The notes: a model not told the origin generated them from the letters alone. DNA of 64,000 nt from Nelumbo lutea (GCA_022828595.1 JAKGHH010000002.1:70280383-70344382); one strand, 5' to 3'; positions 22,398 through 33,788 are shown, counted from the first letter of the stretch. Program-made: numbers and translations.

Positions 22398-22806
22398 GCA
22401 TCTGTTTGGCATTAATGTTGTTGCTCCAGAAAATGGCAACACATCAGTGCTACGTCGGATAAAACAGTTCTCTAGGAAATGCCTGTTTGTTTGGAACCGT
22501 TTTTCCATAAAAAAACGGTTCTCCAAGCCACGCCTTAGAAATCAGAAAGGTGTGACATAGAGCAACACCAAATTTGGCATTTCCTGGAGCTGCAGCTCGT
22601 TGCTACCAACAGAGACATGAGGTGGCAGTGATAGGGACATGACATGGCACTGGATAATAGGTACCCATGCTAAAAACGTTTCCACGAGCATTGGTACCAA
22701 ACAGAAAACGCTGTTGTTGCTCCGGAAAACGTCCTACCTAATAACAATGTTTCCAAACAAAAAGAAAGACACTGTTTTCTCTGCAGCACCGATGCCAAAC
22801 ATATAC
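22398..22806. mobile_element. Tourist-like element, about 409 bp
   Basis: GCATCTGTTTGGCAT at the left and ATGCCAAACATATAC at the right are inverted, flanked by TAA (22395-22397, 22807-22809). Inside are repeated words of the type GGAAAACG/CGTTTTCC and GGAACCGTTTTT. The element at 48822-49238 has the same length class, similar words and a TTA duplication. Confidence 0.55.
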
Positions 22807-23062
22807 TAAATAAATCCATATTACGGTGAAAGGTTCGCTAATAATCTTCCTAGCATGAAACCACAATCGTATAGCTGATATACAGCCCATACTCTCCAAC
22901 TTGTATTGGTGAGTTTCACATTAGTTGGCTGTTTTATTTCAAAAAAGAAAAAAGAAAATTCTATTAATGATCACTGAGAGAGGGGATATAACCTGACCCC
23001 TCAAAGGATACACTAGATCAAAGAAGTTTAAAATGTGACAATTCCGGATTAGTATAGTATCA

Positions 23063-23805
23063 TGTACTTTGGGCCTAGTGCTATTTTGGTTTCTGAACTT
23101 TAAAATGTGACAATTCAGTACTCAAACTTTTAAGATGTATCAATTCCGTACCTACTATTAAGTAACTGTTAACCAGCCGTTAAGTGGTATTTGAAAAAGA
23201 CACAAATGTCTTTTGAGTGTCATCGAATTTTCTTTATCAATCATCCAAGCATTGACAAAAAAAAATTAAGTCTTAAATCCTTGCCTCTTTTATTCAAGAA
23301 AGTTGGGATCTATAACAAGGTTCAAAGTATCGATACCTATCGTGTTGATGGCTTCCCAATACACCCCTCTAGGGGTTGTATCGGGTCAGCCACTGGTTCA
23401 GAGTGTAGTCGGGCCTTAAACTGATCCCTCTGAATCATCTTCAAAAAAAAAAAAGTAAAACTTAAAAAAAAAATGTACTAATACAGGCCAATACACCCTG
23501 CCGACGTATCGGCCTGTATCAATACTTTGAACCTTGTATAGAATGCCCATTGAGACGTGACCCCAACTTTTTTTAATAGAATAAATAAAGATTTGGGATT
23601 ATAAATTTTTTGTCAATGTTTAAATGATTGATAAAGAAAATTAGATGAATCTCAAAGAACATTTGTGACTTTTTTAAATGTCACTTAATGGCTGATTAAC
23701 AACTAATTAAGGATAAGTACTGGATTGACACATTTTAAAAGTATAAATAATGATTTGTCGCATTTTAAAATTGAGAGACTAAAGTGGCACTTGGACCAAA
23801 GTTCG
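23063..23805. mobile_element. Large inverted-repeat element with arms of about 250 bp
   Basis: The left arm (GTACTTTGGGCCTAGTGC, TGACAATTCAGTACTC, GCCGTTAAGTGG, TCTTTATCAATCATCC) is found inverted from 23545 to 23805 (GATTGATAAAGAAAATTAG, CACTTAATGGCTGATTAAC, TGGCACTTGGACC). It would form a long imperfect hairpin. A separate TIR element sits at its centre (23315-23536). No TSD was determined and there is no coding domain. Confidence 0.6.
23315..23536. mobile_element. TIR element nested in the centre of the larger inverted repeat
   Basis: ACAAGGTTCAAAGTATCGAT at the left is matched by ATCAATACTTTGAACCTTGT at the right, an inverted pair of about 20 bp with one mismatch. The insides (AATACACCCCTCTAGGGG and CCAATACACCCTGCC) are unrelated to the host hairpin. 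ATA borders both ends, but a longer TSD is not evident. Confidence 0.55.
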
Positions 23806-24414
23806 GCAATTTTACCTCCAATAAGACCCGTTAATAAGGCCTTCTGGACCAAATACTTTTTCATGACAGATTGACAAACAAGAAAAAAATAAAGTAAACA
23901 AAAGACTGTTTCATCTGATCTCCAAACTAATAGAAGATACATAAGCCGTATTATTTAGGAAAGCTTGCTAAATAACCTGACTGCACTAGTCAGGTGAAGG
24001 ATTTTTCCTACACAGGTTGTCATTTATATTTATTCCACATGGAGGCATGATATGGTCAATCCAATAACTATTCAACCAGCAGGGGACCCTCAGATTTGCC
24101 ACCTGTACAATACTATACAACCTATGCATGTAATCCCACACCCTGCAAGGGTTTTCAAACTCGAACTTGATCCATTAATTGAGGATACACGAGAGGGAAG
24201 TGTGGGGCTGTTGTGGAACTACTCCATACCAATTATTTTACATATAGGAATATAATATTCCTTGATCATTCAACCTTGTTGGCAACACTGAGTCATAGAT
24301 TGATGACTCAATAACTGTTCCAATAATCCATTGAATTTGACGCTTCTACAATCTATACCTTGCATGTATAAGACCACGGAAAAGTGGCTCAGAAGTTGTA
24401 AAGGTCATTCCAAT
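23806..24414. other. Intergenic stretch, nothing recognised
   Basis: No supported gene or repeat boundary. A 67-codon open frame near 24052 has no recognisable motif. Confidence 0.4.
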
Positions 24415-24752
24415 TAGCGGTGTCAATGGACCGGTTTGGGGTTAGTTCATCCAAAGCAAAATTAATTAATTTGGATGGATTGAATCAATTAATAAGATAT
24501 ATTAAATTGGACCAGTCTAGATTTAATGTTTCAAAGTATTTATTAGATTGGGATTGGACCTGATTCATCTATAATAAATTTGTATTGAATTGGGTTACAG
24601 GTGTTAATGGATCAGATTTGAGTTAGAATTAATCTAAATTAAAACTAATTTAAACAAATTAAACGGTCCAAACATTGAATTGGATTGGTCCTAAATAAAA
24701 TCAGATTGGACCGGATCGGATTGGACTAAATCCTATCCAATTAACACCTCTA
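24415..24752. mobile_element. hAT-like MITE with an 8-bp TSD
   Basis: TAGCGGTGTCAATGGACC at the left and CCAATTAACACCTCTA at the right are inverted repeats. The flanks ATTCCAAT (24407-24414) and ATTCCAAC (24753-24760) match at 7 of 8. The interior has repeated TTGGATTGG/TAAATTGGACC words as in the element at 18664-19572. TA(G/C)(G/C)GGTGTCAA ends and an 8-bp duplication fit the hAT superfamily. Confidence 0.68.
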
Positions 24753-27140
24753 ATTCCAACCATGTGCCCTGCAAATTCAATACAGACTTCACTCCAACAC
24801 CAGAGCATCTCAGTTCACCAACAAATCATTTTTGGGGGGTTTGATAATCTTTTGGCTCATTCAACCTTATTCTAAGTTCCACAGAATCCCTAGGGACCAT
24901 GTATGCATCTTATTTTCTTATTGTTTGACTAGATTTTGAGTGCAATCCACCAGCGAATAAAAAATTATATATATATTTGTAGAAAACTAGGGGATGAACC
25001 ACACGCGTCTGCAAGCATCTTCCCAGCACGCGCAGTGAGTGTTCAAATAAACATGGCTCTATCAAGTCCACCAAATGACGACGTGAGAATACAGCCTAAG
25101 CCTTGGTGCAACTGGGGCCCGATCGATACAGATGAAATTCTTCTTCTAAGTTCTAACTCACAAGTCAGAAGGGAAATTTGCACTCCTATATAGCTAACCA
25201 ATATGGTGGGTTGGGTTTGATCCGGATCAGGATAAACCCAATCCAACACCAATTATTGCTCTAGGAAATACACCCATAACCAAGTAACCAACCTTAACCT
25301 CTTTTCTCTCTTAATCTCTTTTCCAAATATCTTACACATCTCCTTAAAATAACAAATTTAGTCATCCATATGACATGATTGTATATAATTAAATGATTAA
25401 TAGAAAATAGAACAAGTAAAACCAATTAATCCCGATCCATCCTATTAACCAGACCCAAAACCAAGATGGGAACTCAAGATGCAGATCAATACCCTATGTA
25501 ATAAGACTGGATTGATTTGGGTCTGAAAATTGAACATACAGGACAATTGATAAGATAGAACCATACATATTCATGGCTTTGCTGGTTAGGGGACTTTATG
25601 GCTCCATGCAATTAATGACACTAAACTAGTCGTTCCGTTTCTATCCAGAACCATTTTTTAGTCAAAAATCATTGATATGGTCAACGAATCATTAACCCGA
25701 GCAATTAAACCAATAGTTATGATCATTTTTTTACTTTTTTTTCTTTTTTTTTTGTCAAAATAAGTCATTCATTTAATTCAAACGGTCGGACCATTCAACA
25801 ACGTAGGAACCAAAACCCAAAACGTCTCTTTGTCCCTTTAACCTTGAATCACTCTGATCTATAAAATTTGGGGAATATACACTAAAATACCTTCCACTTG
25901 TAAGGGAAACACCTAATAACAAAGATTAGTACCCTTCCCTATTTTCAAAGCAGAAATGGTGCAGTGTACCATTTTAAACTCGTTGCTGTGGTCTTAGAAC
26001 TAAGGCCATATTTGGGTAGTCAATAACGATGAGGACTATTTTTGTCAACCATCAACTGAAGCTGGAGTCCACAGCCACGTGATGGTGTCGGTCCATACAA
26101 CCCCGCACAAAGCACTAAAGACATCAAGATGCAGACCATTCACCAGGCAGATTCATAATTCATTAATCCTGTTACTGCTGGTCAGCAGATTCATTAATAT
26201 TAAGGGATGGAGACATCCATGATGTCACCAACTTGATATTTCTATATCAGCCCGGAGACTGTCTGGGGCCCTTATATAAGTTTATCACAGTATTAATCTC
26301 CCCTTGATCAATTGATTGATTAATTGAATGGTTGATTGATTGAAAAGAGATATAAGTATAATAAAAATAATATCAGCAAATTTTAAAAATTATAGTTTAT
26401 CTATTTTTCACTTACAGAAACTTTCAAAGTTTGAATTATCGCCAACCAACCAGAATGCTCAAGCAAATACTTTAAATAATCAGTTTGTGCAACCCATCTA
26501 GAAAGTCTATATAAAACCAATAACCAATCAGAGAAGAATAGAAAATGATGGAGATGACCAATTAAGGGAAATTTGCATGTTATTGTGTATATTAGGGTTC
26601 ACCTAGTTCACAATTGGAATTAAAGTTCTTCAATATTGGAATTTTAATGTTAATGGTCTATTTCTATAATCTGTTTGGTTTAGAAAGAAATTGGAATGAG
26701 AATTAAAAAAAAAAAAAAAAACTGAAATGAGATTTTGTTTATAAGGGAGAGAGAATGAATGAGGATCCCTCCAATGGAAAGAATGTCATTTCATCATAAA
26801 TGGAAATGAGATTCTGATTATTGGCCTGAAGAGTGGAGTGAATTAGTGAAATTTTGTTTTGATTTTATTTCAAATGAAAAGACGCGAGGCAAAAGAATCA
26901 TTGAATGAGCAGTTTCTCACAGAGGTGTGAAAGCATCCCTGGGTTCATATAATGCACAGACAAGGGAATCAAAACCCAATGTTTGTCCAGTGGTCTAACT
27001 TGTCAAGAGAAAAAGCAAGGACCTGTGGCCAAGTCTATATAAGGTATAAAGTATAAACTATAAAATGCTCATATTCTGTTGAATTTTATTTAATACTATA
27101 AACCTATAAATAATATCAAAATGATTATCTTTGTTAGTTA
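24753..27140. other. Intergenic DNA with a degenerate MITE fragment
   Basis: No gene is supported. Positions 25625-25815 (CAAAAATCATTGATATGGTC, AACCCGAGCAATTAAACC, AACGGTCGGACCATTCAAC) are a diverged, inverted fragment of the GGTTTTAAAA Mutator-like group. Positions 26594-26830 (GGGTTCACCTAGTTCACAA, CTGTTTGGTTTAGAAAG, GGAATGAGAATT) resemble a truncated copy of the GGATCCATTTGG Tourist family. Confidence 0.45.
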
Positions 27141-27257
27141 GGCTTAGTTTGGAAGGAGTATAAATACAAATATGTATAGTGCAAATACATACTTTTAATA
27201 CAAAATATAAGATTTTGCACTCTACAATTTATATTTGCCCTCTTTCCAAACTGAACC
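27141..27257. mobile_element. Tourist-like MITE, GGCTCAG family, copy 2
   Basis: GGCTTAGTTTGGAAGGAGTA at the left and TCTTTCCAAACTGAACC at the right are inverted, with TTA on both sides (27138-27140, 27258-27260). It has the same 117-bp length as the copy at 21934-22050. Confidence 0.76.
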
Positions 27258-27659
27258 TTAATAGTATCTTATTTGTATGAAAATTAACATTCATTATATA
27301 CATAAACTGTTTTTGGAAATTTCATGAAAGAAGGAACAAAAAATATAGTACAACAAAACCCATCGACCCAAAAAAAAGACCCAGGTCTGCATCCAACCCA
27401 CACCTGGGCCCACAAGCAAAAATACCAAAGCTTATCAAACAACTCAACAACCCTTGAACAGAGACGTTCCTTCAATTCCCGACTCTTCTACCTCTTCCTG
27501 CAAGTTTCACACCATCACATACTCGTAGAAGTAGTTTTTTGCTTTTCAACATCCTAGGAGGCCATCAAGGTTGTCAAAGAACTACTCTGACTCATCACAA
27601 CTCATGGAGGTTAGATTCTCTTCCTGTCCTAATTTTTTCTTCAAGATTGTTTGTATGAA

Positions 27660-28015
27660 ATCTGCCATTTGATTAAAAATCATTGGTCTGGTCAAAAACT
27701 GTTTGACCTGGGTTGTTAACTTTTTTGAGATTTATGCATCTGAAAGTGCCCTTTTTTGCCTCACATCACAATTTTTAGCAATTTTTTACAGACAAAAAAA
27801 ATTAAAATCTGAATTAAAAATATAATCAAGTATAATATAATATTTATATAAACATATATTGTATCTAAAAATAATTATATAAAATACATGTTTATACACA
27901 CCTACACACATGTGCTGATGCGACAGTCTAACCCGTTAGACATAAATTATCAAACCAGTGACCTACAACATGGAGGCAAAAACAGTTCAACCTCCTGATC
28001 GGTTTTTAAAACATT
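27660..28015. repeat. Degenerate copy of the GGTTTTAAAA Mutator-like group
   Basis: Blocks AAAAATCATTGGTCTGGTC, GTTTGACCTGGGTTG, CAAACCAGTGACC and the right end CGGTTTTTAAAACATTGG occur in family order, but the middle is replaced by unrelated AT-rich DNA. The left terminus and TSD are not recognisable. Small antisense frames to the left (27284-27600) have no motifs I can name. Confidence 0.4.
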
Positions 28016-28408
28016 GGTATCACCAGGTCTCTCTACCTACAATTGTTCCATTCTAACCGAAAATGAGCTATACTTGGGCTTGCCTCACAAACCTCCTGAA
28101 CTTCACCTACCGAAACAGCCATCTCATTTATCAGGGTACCCTCAGTGAAACTAATAGAGAAATTAAAATTGAGGGAGCCACCCTCTTTTAACCTCTCATG
28201 TGTGAGCAACATATATTTTAGAAAAGAACATCTGCATGTAAACTTAAAACCAACTTGCGTGGAGGAACCCCTTGGGCATTAAGAAATTTTCAAATTGGGT
28301 ATTGTTTGAAGTTGGGCCCAAGAAATTTGTCAACAATCCTAGATAGACTTGAGCTGAAGAAAAGTATTAACTGTGTACATCAATTGTTCTCTTATGCTGA
28401 CAACAAAA

Positions 28409-28494
28409 GGCTCAATTTGGAGTGAGTGCAAATATTAATATGTTAAAGATACAAAATGCAAGGCTTTATATTGTATTTGTATTTATAGTCTTTA
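28409..28494. repeat. Half copy of the GGCTCAG Tourist-like MITE
   Basis: GGCTCAATTTGGAGTGAGTG followed by CAAATATTAATATG and an ACAAAATGCAAGGC block looks like the left half of the GGCTCAG family. It abuts the TTTA preceding the full copy at 28495, as if a later element inserted in an earlier one. Confidence 0.4.
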
Positions 28495-28603
28495 GGCTCA
28501 GTTTGTAAGGAGTACAAATGCAAATATGTAGAATGCAAAACCTTATATTTTGTATGTATCTGTACAATATATATTTGCATTTGAACTCTTTTCAAACTGA
28601 GTC
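28495..28603. mobile_element. Tourist-like MITE, GGCTCAG family, copy 3
   Basis: GGCTCAGTTTGTAAGGAGTA at the left and CTCTTTTCAAACTGAGTC at the right are inverted, with TTA on both sides (28492-28494, 28604-28606). Confidence 0.74.
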
Positions 28604-29573
28604 TTAATTGCAGACTGAGCTAAAGGAGAAAAAGAAAAAGAAAAATGTCACATACAAGTGCCATTTAAGAATCCATGAAGTGTTGGAGTTTCACACAAAC
28701 ATTTCATCCATTTAGGAGAGTCCATGAAAAACTAGGCTTTAGTTTTGTTTGCATCAGAACTCAATGCATGGAAACATGTGTGTTATCTGAAAGAGGAGGG
28801 TTGTTTAAGATAGGCAATGTGGACGGTGTTTGGAATTGAATTTCGATGTAGTGTCTTCTCAACTGCGGACTACTGTTTTGAATATAAGACAATATGGCTA
28901 TTTCATTTCCAATAGAGATAACACTATAGTGTGGAAGGCTATCTATAATGGAAGATTTACGGGTGGCTCGGCCTAGAAGTGTGTTAGAGAAAGGATGCAA
29001 ATTTCATATATGTTCCACCTAAAATTTCTTTTTTGGTGTGGAGGGTGATGATTGATGAATATACCTATTCATAAGCCGGGTTTTGGGTTCAACTTTATAC
29101 TGTTTTGGGCTTGGGCTTTGGACCGAACCCATTAAAATTTTGACGTAGAATAACAAGATCCCAGTTGACGCCAATGTTCAAAAGTTGATTCCCTTCTGTT
29201 CTAAATGTAATTACTGTCGTAGGGAGACGCAGATTGAGGACGTGAAGTACCTTTTTTCTAAGGGAAATTGGCTATGAAGGTATGGTTTATCTTCTCTCAA
29301 AGGTTGAGGATTCCATCATGGCACGTTATACTCATAGACTAGCCATTTGGTTTAGTATAGCCTCGTCAAACTCTAGCCAATGGGGAATAATTTTTGGTAC
29401 GATGGAAGGAATTAATGCAATTTAAGAAGAATGGAGGACAGGTAATATGTGCTATTAGTTTCCCTCGCAAGCTTGGGTAGAATAATAATATGATGGAAAA
29501 GGTTCTATTGCAAGGTTTGGGGATTGTATAAGTGTCATGAAGATAGGCTAGAATGAAAATTGTTGTTTTGAGT

Positions 29574-29845
29574 AAGGTTTTTAAAACTGAACCAGACAAC
29601 TAATCATTCAGGGGTCCGGTTATCAAGGCAAATGATCCCACCGAATAGATGGCTTATTCTGACAAAAAAAAATAAAAAAAAAATGGCTAAAAACCGCTGG
29701 ACGGTTCAACCGCCTGGGTCAGTGGATTATTGCTGACCAAATCAACGATTTTTTGCCAAAAAGATGGTTCTGGGGTAAAACGGAACCGATCAGGTCCCGG
29801 TTTTTCAGTCCGACCATCTGGTCCGGTCTAGCTTTGAAAACCATG
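29574..29845. mobile_element. Mutator-like MITE with a perfect 9-bp TSD inside the LINE
   Basis: GTTTTGAGT lies at 29565-29573 and again at 29846-29854. The element starts AAGGTTTTTAAAAC and ends GCTTTGAAAACCATG. The interior (GGGGTCCGGTTATCAAGG, TTATTCTGACAAAAAAA, TGGGTCAGTGGATT, CGGTTTTTCAGTCCGACCAT) matches the copy at 4988-5274. The LINE frame runs on beyond it at PPPTKYWILL, so the precise insertion is clear. Confidence 0.78.
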
Positions 29846-30199
29846 GTTTTGAGTCCACCTCCTACAAAATATTGGATCTTATTGAACATTGATGGTGTGG
29901 TGCCTCACCAAACCGGATTTCTTGCCCACTACTCTCTACCTGCCTTGAATTGTAGCCACACATCGCCATCTTTGTATCGTGAGATGTGCAATTGCAATAT
30001 ACTGTCTGTGTGGGTAAGGTACAGGTAGAGAAAGTGAGTAGGAAATCTGTCCACGTGCCACACAAGATAATCTGGGCACCAATGTCCAATGGTGGTGGAC
30101 GGGTGATTAGGAATAACTAGTTGTGTTTTATAACAGGATTCTCATTTTTCTATGGTCGTAGTTCTAATATGATGGAAGAAGCTTTGGTGATACAGGGTG

Positions 30200-30372
30200 G
30201 AATTTGGATTTAGTCCTCACAAAACCATTCTCACACCATCCTCATAACCTTTTGCAACCATGCATTGGGAATATCTCCATACTTGTATGTTTTTAGTCAT
30301 GGCGAGATATTCCCAATGCACAACAATCTGCAAGGGGCTGTAAGGATTGTTGAGGACTGAAACTGAATTCTT
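30200..30372. mobile_element. MITE in the LINE RNase H region
   Basis: TTTAGTCCTCACAAAACC at the left and GTTGAGGACTGAAA at the right are imperfect inverted repeats. GCATTGGGAATATCTCC appears inside and, inverted, as GAGATATTCCCAATGC. The block is shared with the MITE at 17117-17285. It separates an SSNMMEEALVIQ-type stretch from KHLGYQNVLI, which are adjacent in intact RNase H domains. Exact ends are uncertain. Confidence 0.5.
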
Positions 30373-30848
30373 TAGCATGGTGTTAGGCTAACAAAGCACT
30401 TGGGATATCAAAATGTTCTCATCATGTTGGATTATAAAGAGCTAATAGTTATAAAGAGCTAATAGATATCACGCATGGGAAGATAGATTGATCGTGGCTT
30501 CTAAATAGGGGTGCAATGGAGGATGAAACATGTTTATAGAGAAGGCAACTATGTGGTTGATCCTTTGTCCAATGTGGCTTGTGATGCTCTAATGGATTGT
30601 GTTTTGATGATGCTTCTAATTTACACAAGTCCACTGATTCAACTCTTCCTCATGGTAGGATGGGGTTTTCCTTTCTACATATTACATGAACATTTTCTCT
30701 TTTTGTTTTATTTTAAAGATCTTTAGAACAGTTTATTGTATATTTTTGAGTTGAAAATCCTTTTGTATAGTTTTTCTTGAGGTTGGGGTTAGGGTTTTAT
30801 GTCCCCCTCTCCTCATAGGCATTTCTTCAATGATTAATAAAATTTAGG

Positions 30849-31249
30849 GAGAATGATGATTCAGCCCAGGGTTAGAATTTCTAGGCCCAAAGTATAGTTG
30901 GGATGGGTGCTAGGTCGAAATTGATGCCAATTCATGGGTGAGTATTGGTGTGTAGAGTGGGGTTTTTTGATATTTTGATTGTTTATATTTTCGCTGTGGA
31001 AATCAGAAATCTGCATTGGGTCTGTCCGTACTTCTCCGTAAAATTTAATGGTGACCACTCTTCCATTGAGAATGATTGAGGTTAAACAATGCATGACTCG
31101 AATAGTAAACTAATTAATTGGAGTTAATCAACCTAGAAGGACCATGTAAGCTAGACCAATTGGACCTTTTTGACCATTACAAATACTATTGAGCTAGATT
31201 GAAAAGAAAGGCGCATTGGGGAACCTTCGAAATTTTGAGTCATATCCTC
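30849..31249. other. Intergenic stretch between two LINE remnants
   Basis: No domain is recognised. It follows the AATAAAATTT tail of the LINE remnant on the left and precedes the ORF1 remnant on the right. Confidence 0.4.
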
Positions 31250-33770
31250 CTAGGGATCCTCAATGCTCCTTTGATGATCTACTTCGATCTTCTTCTATTC
31301 TAAAACCTATTCGACTAGATCAAGTTCTATTGGAAGAGAGTTGTTTCTCTTAAGGGAGGTGAACTAGTGATTTATTTCTCTAATGAAGAAATCACTAGGA
31401 CTTGTGCTCCTCTTTGTTTGGCTCTAGTGAATAAGTGCCCATATGATTGACCTCCAATCCCCAAGATTAAAGGTTTCCTTATTCATTTTCTCAGGTTGCA
31501 ACATAATATAGTTATTACCATGATTGGTCAATGGCACATCCTCATTCAATTTAAATCTGAACAAGAGTTTCTAAAGGTGTGGTTAAGGGAGTCTATAAGG
31601 ATCAGAGATTTCTTGTTTAGATTCTTTAGATGGTCACTTAACATTGAAAAAGGATATAAACTATCAATCATTCATGTTTGGATTGTTTTTCCTTAGCTTC
31701 CCCTTAATTTTTACATTGAACATTTTCTTTGTTCAATAGCAAGGGAGGATGGGTATGTTTTTCATATTGATGGTTCTTCCATGAATATGACATGTACATC
31801 GACAACTATGGTTTGTGTAGAAGTTGATCTCCTATGCAGAAACCCTACTAGAATATGGATTGGTACGGGGAATGATGGATTCTAGCAAAGGATTGTTTAT
31901 GAAGACTTACCAAAGTGTTTACCCTATGTATTTTGATAATAACAAATTCATAAAGAGTACTAATATTATGGAAAGATAAGTGTGAAACTACAACAAATCA
32001 ATCCTCAATTGAACTTAAGAGACTTGATAAATCAAATGATAATATGAAGCACAAAGGAGCAGTCGAATCGAATGGTGGAATACTCTACAAGCTAAGAAAG
32101 CAAGAAAAGATGCTACTATGTCAACATAGGAAAGATGAAGATAAAGACATCAAGCTCTAGTGGTTTCCATATGTTCCATTTATTTAGGACTTGATGCAAT
32201 CATTTTCAATATGCATAACATTAGGCTTAGCTATAACTAACCTCGACATTTCCAAGACCTTAGACACCAATATTTAAATTAGTTTTAGGTGGCTAGGCTT
32301 TCCCTAAGCTTTATCTAAGCTAAAATATGAAATTTACAAGTGTGGAAGCCTAAGGAGTCAATTTCCTAACTTTGGCTGTCACCAACTAAAGTTTTCTAAG
32401 GTTCATTATATCTTAAAATCAACTACTCACAAAGCAGTAGTCAACTACCTGTGATAACTAAGTCTAGTGTCATTAAGTAATTGACTATTTTTTTTTGTAA
32501 GGGAGTAGTTGACTACTTGTGATAGCCAAGACTCATGTCACACTGACCCTAGCTAGTAGTTGACTAATGGAAAAGGGGTATGAGACTATCCTTGATAACT
32601 GAGAACTTAAATGCATCAAGTAGTCAACTACTGGAGAGAAAAGATTATCTCTTATGAGTAGTAGTTGACTACTTGAAATATCAATTAACTACCTACTCCT
32701 AATAAGATTGAAGTAATTGACTATCCGGTCAAATAGATCAACTACTTAATGAAAGTTTTTGATCATTTGAGGGCTCAACAACTCTTTCCTCTTCTAGTAA
32801 ATCCTCAATCTTGTTGGGAACAAACTCCAAACATTTGTACTGATAGATTAATCTTTTCCTAATAGATCTGTAATGGTCACATACTCTCTAAGCATGTTTT
32901 TTGTTATAAATACATAGGTTTAAGATGAAAATATCAAAGAAGTGCATTGTGCTAAGAAGAAAAAGTTTTTAGAGAGTAATCTTGAAAGAAGAGATTCAAA
33001 GCTTAAAAGAGTTTTCATCTTTGGAGAAATACTTGCAAAAGTTGTTGTTATACATCAATTATCTCCAAGAGTTATTAATCTCTTCCTATGTAATAGCCCA
33101 TTATGGTTTGTGCTTTCTCTTGCATTTGAATAGTTTGTATTGTATTTATATATCTACCCTTGTAGAGGTTTTACATAGTGTTTTCATTGTTTATATTTGT
33201 ATTTGTATTTGGGTGTTCTATGATTGAACACCATAGTGGTTGGAATAGAACTTGTAAGTCTATCTAGGAAAGGTCTTACTGGCACCTATGAAGTCCAACT
33301 ATTGTAAAGGTCTTATTGACACCTATGAATCCAGCTATTGCAAAGATCTTGTTGGCACCTGGGAAGTCCAATAGGTTTTAAGGGTTTTATTGGCACTATG
33401 AAGTTCAGTTGATTTAGTGGAAACTCTCAAGTGATGTGCCTAGAGAGAGCACATAGGCTTGGGTTTAACCAAACCTCTATAAATCTTGTGTGTGCATACT
33501 TTCCATTTTCTTACAATTGTTCATCATTATTGTTACCATATATTATTCACACAGCTATGTCTTGTTACTTAAGCATTTTACATTATATTATTCTTTGCAT
33601 ATTTTTGTTTAGCACCTTAAGTTTTGAATGGGTATTAATTTGTGGAAGAAAAACTTGTAAAACCCAATTTACCCCCCACCCTTCTTAGGTTAGGCTATAC
33701 AAAGTATTGTGTGCATTGTTTTAATCAAGGGCATGACAAGTTGGAATGTAAAAGCAAGGGTTGTCAATGG
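31250..33770 (+). pseudogene. LINE ORF1 remnant (DUF4283-like domain and zinc knuckle) split by a solo LTR
   Basis: Positions 31345-31880 encode GELVIYFSN, TMIGQWHILIQF, FRFFRWSLNIEK, IIHVWIVFP, FYIEHFLCSIA, VCVEVDLLCRNPTRIWIG, the normal order of the DUF4283 domain that begins plant LINE ORF1 proteins. The following YEDLPK is cut off by an LTR (31916-33699). On its far side the frame resumes with YCVHCFNQGHDKLECKSKG, a CX2CX4HX4C zinc knuckle of the type that directly follows DUF4283 in these proteins. Internal stops show it is inactive. The ORF2 expected downstream is not present. Confidence 0.7.
31916..33699 (+). mobile_element. Copia-type (SIRE/Maximus-like) solo LTR, 1.78 kb, with palindromic repeats
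   Basis: CAAAG borders both ends (31911-31915, 33700-33704), a perfect 5-bp TSD. The segment begins TGTTTACCCTATG and a TTTTGATAATAACAAA block, and near its end has AGAGAGAGCACATAGGCTTG, TTTAACCAAACC and a CTATAAATCTTGTG box. This is the arrangement I associate with long SIRE/Maximus LTRs. It ends in TATA rather than CA, so the terminal base has probably mutated. Between 32410 and 32750, GTAGTTGACTAC-like palindromes recur about eight times. No internal region or second LTR remains. Confidence 0.65.
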
Positions 33771-33788
33771 CAAGAGCTTCTTGAGAAT

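Larger units (their letters stand above)
28820..30848 (+). pseudogene. LINE-1 (RIL-type) 3' remnant: zf-RVT and RNase H regions
   Basis: Plus-strand frames show an NTIVWKAIYNGRFT block (28915-28960), PPKISFLVWRVM-like and CSKCNYCRRETQIEDVKYLF segments (about 29010-29260) matching the zinc-binding reverse-transcriptase domain found at the end of plant LINE ORF2. These are followed by an RNase H-like domain: PPPTKYWILLNIDG at 29858, then KHLGYQNVLI, and VYREGNYVVDPLSNVACD near 30535-30590. The 3' end has the usual GATTAATAAAATTT tail (30831-30844). Stops and shifts are numerous. Two MITEs (29574-29845 and 30200-30372) interrupt the domains. It is a dead element. Confidence 0.72.

Noticed and set aside
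27284..27557. Overlapping small frames on both strands near 27.3-27.6 kb
   Set aside because: No recognisable domain, no homology-like blocks and no consistent extension across stops.
32410..32750. Possible CRISPR-like array (repeated GTAGTTGACTAC)
   Set aside because: The repeats are 10-14 bp, irregularly spaced and within a plant LTR; nothing else fits CRISPR.
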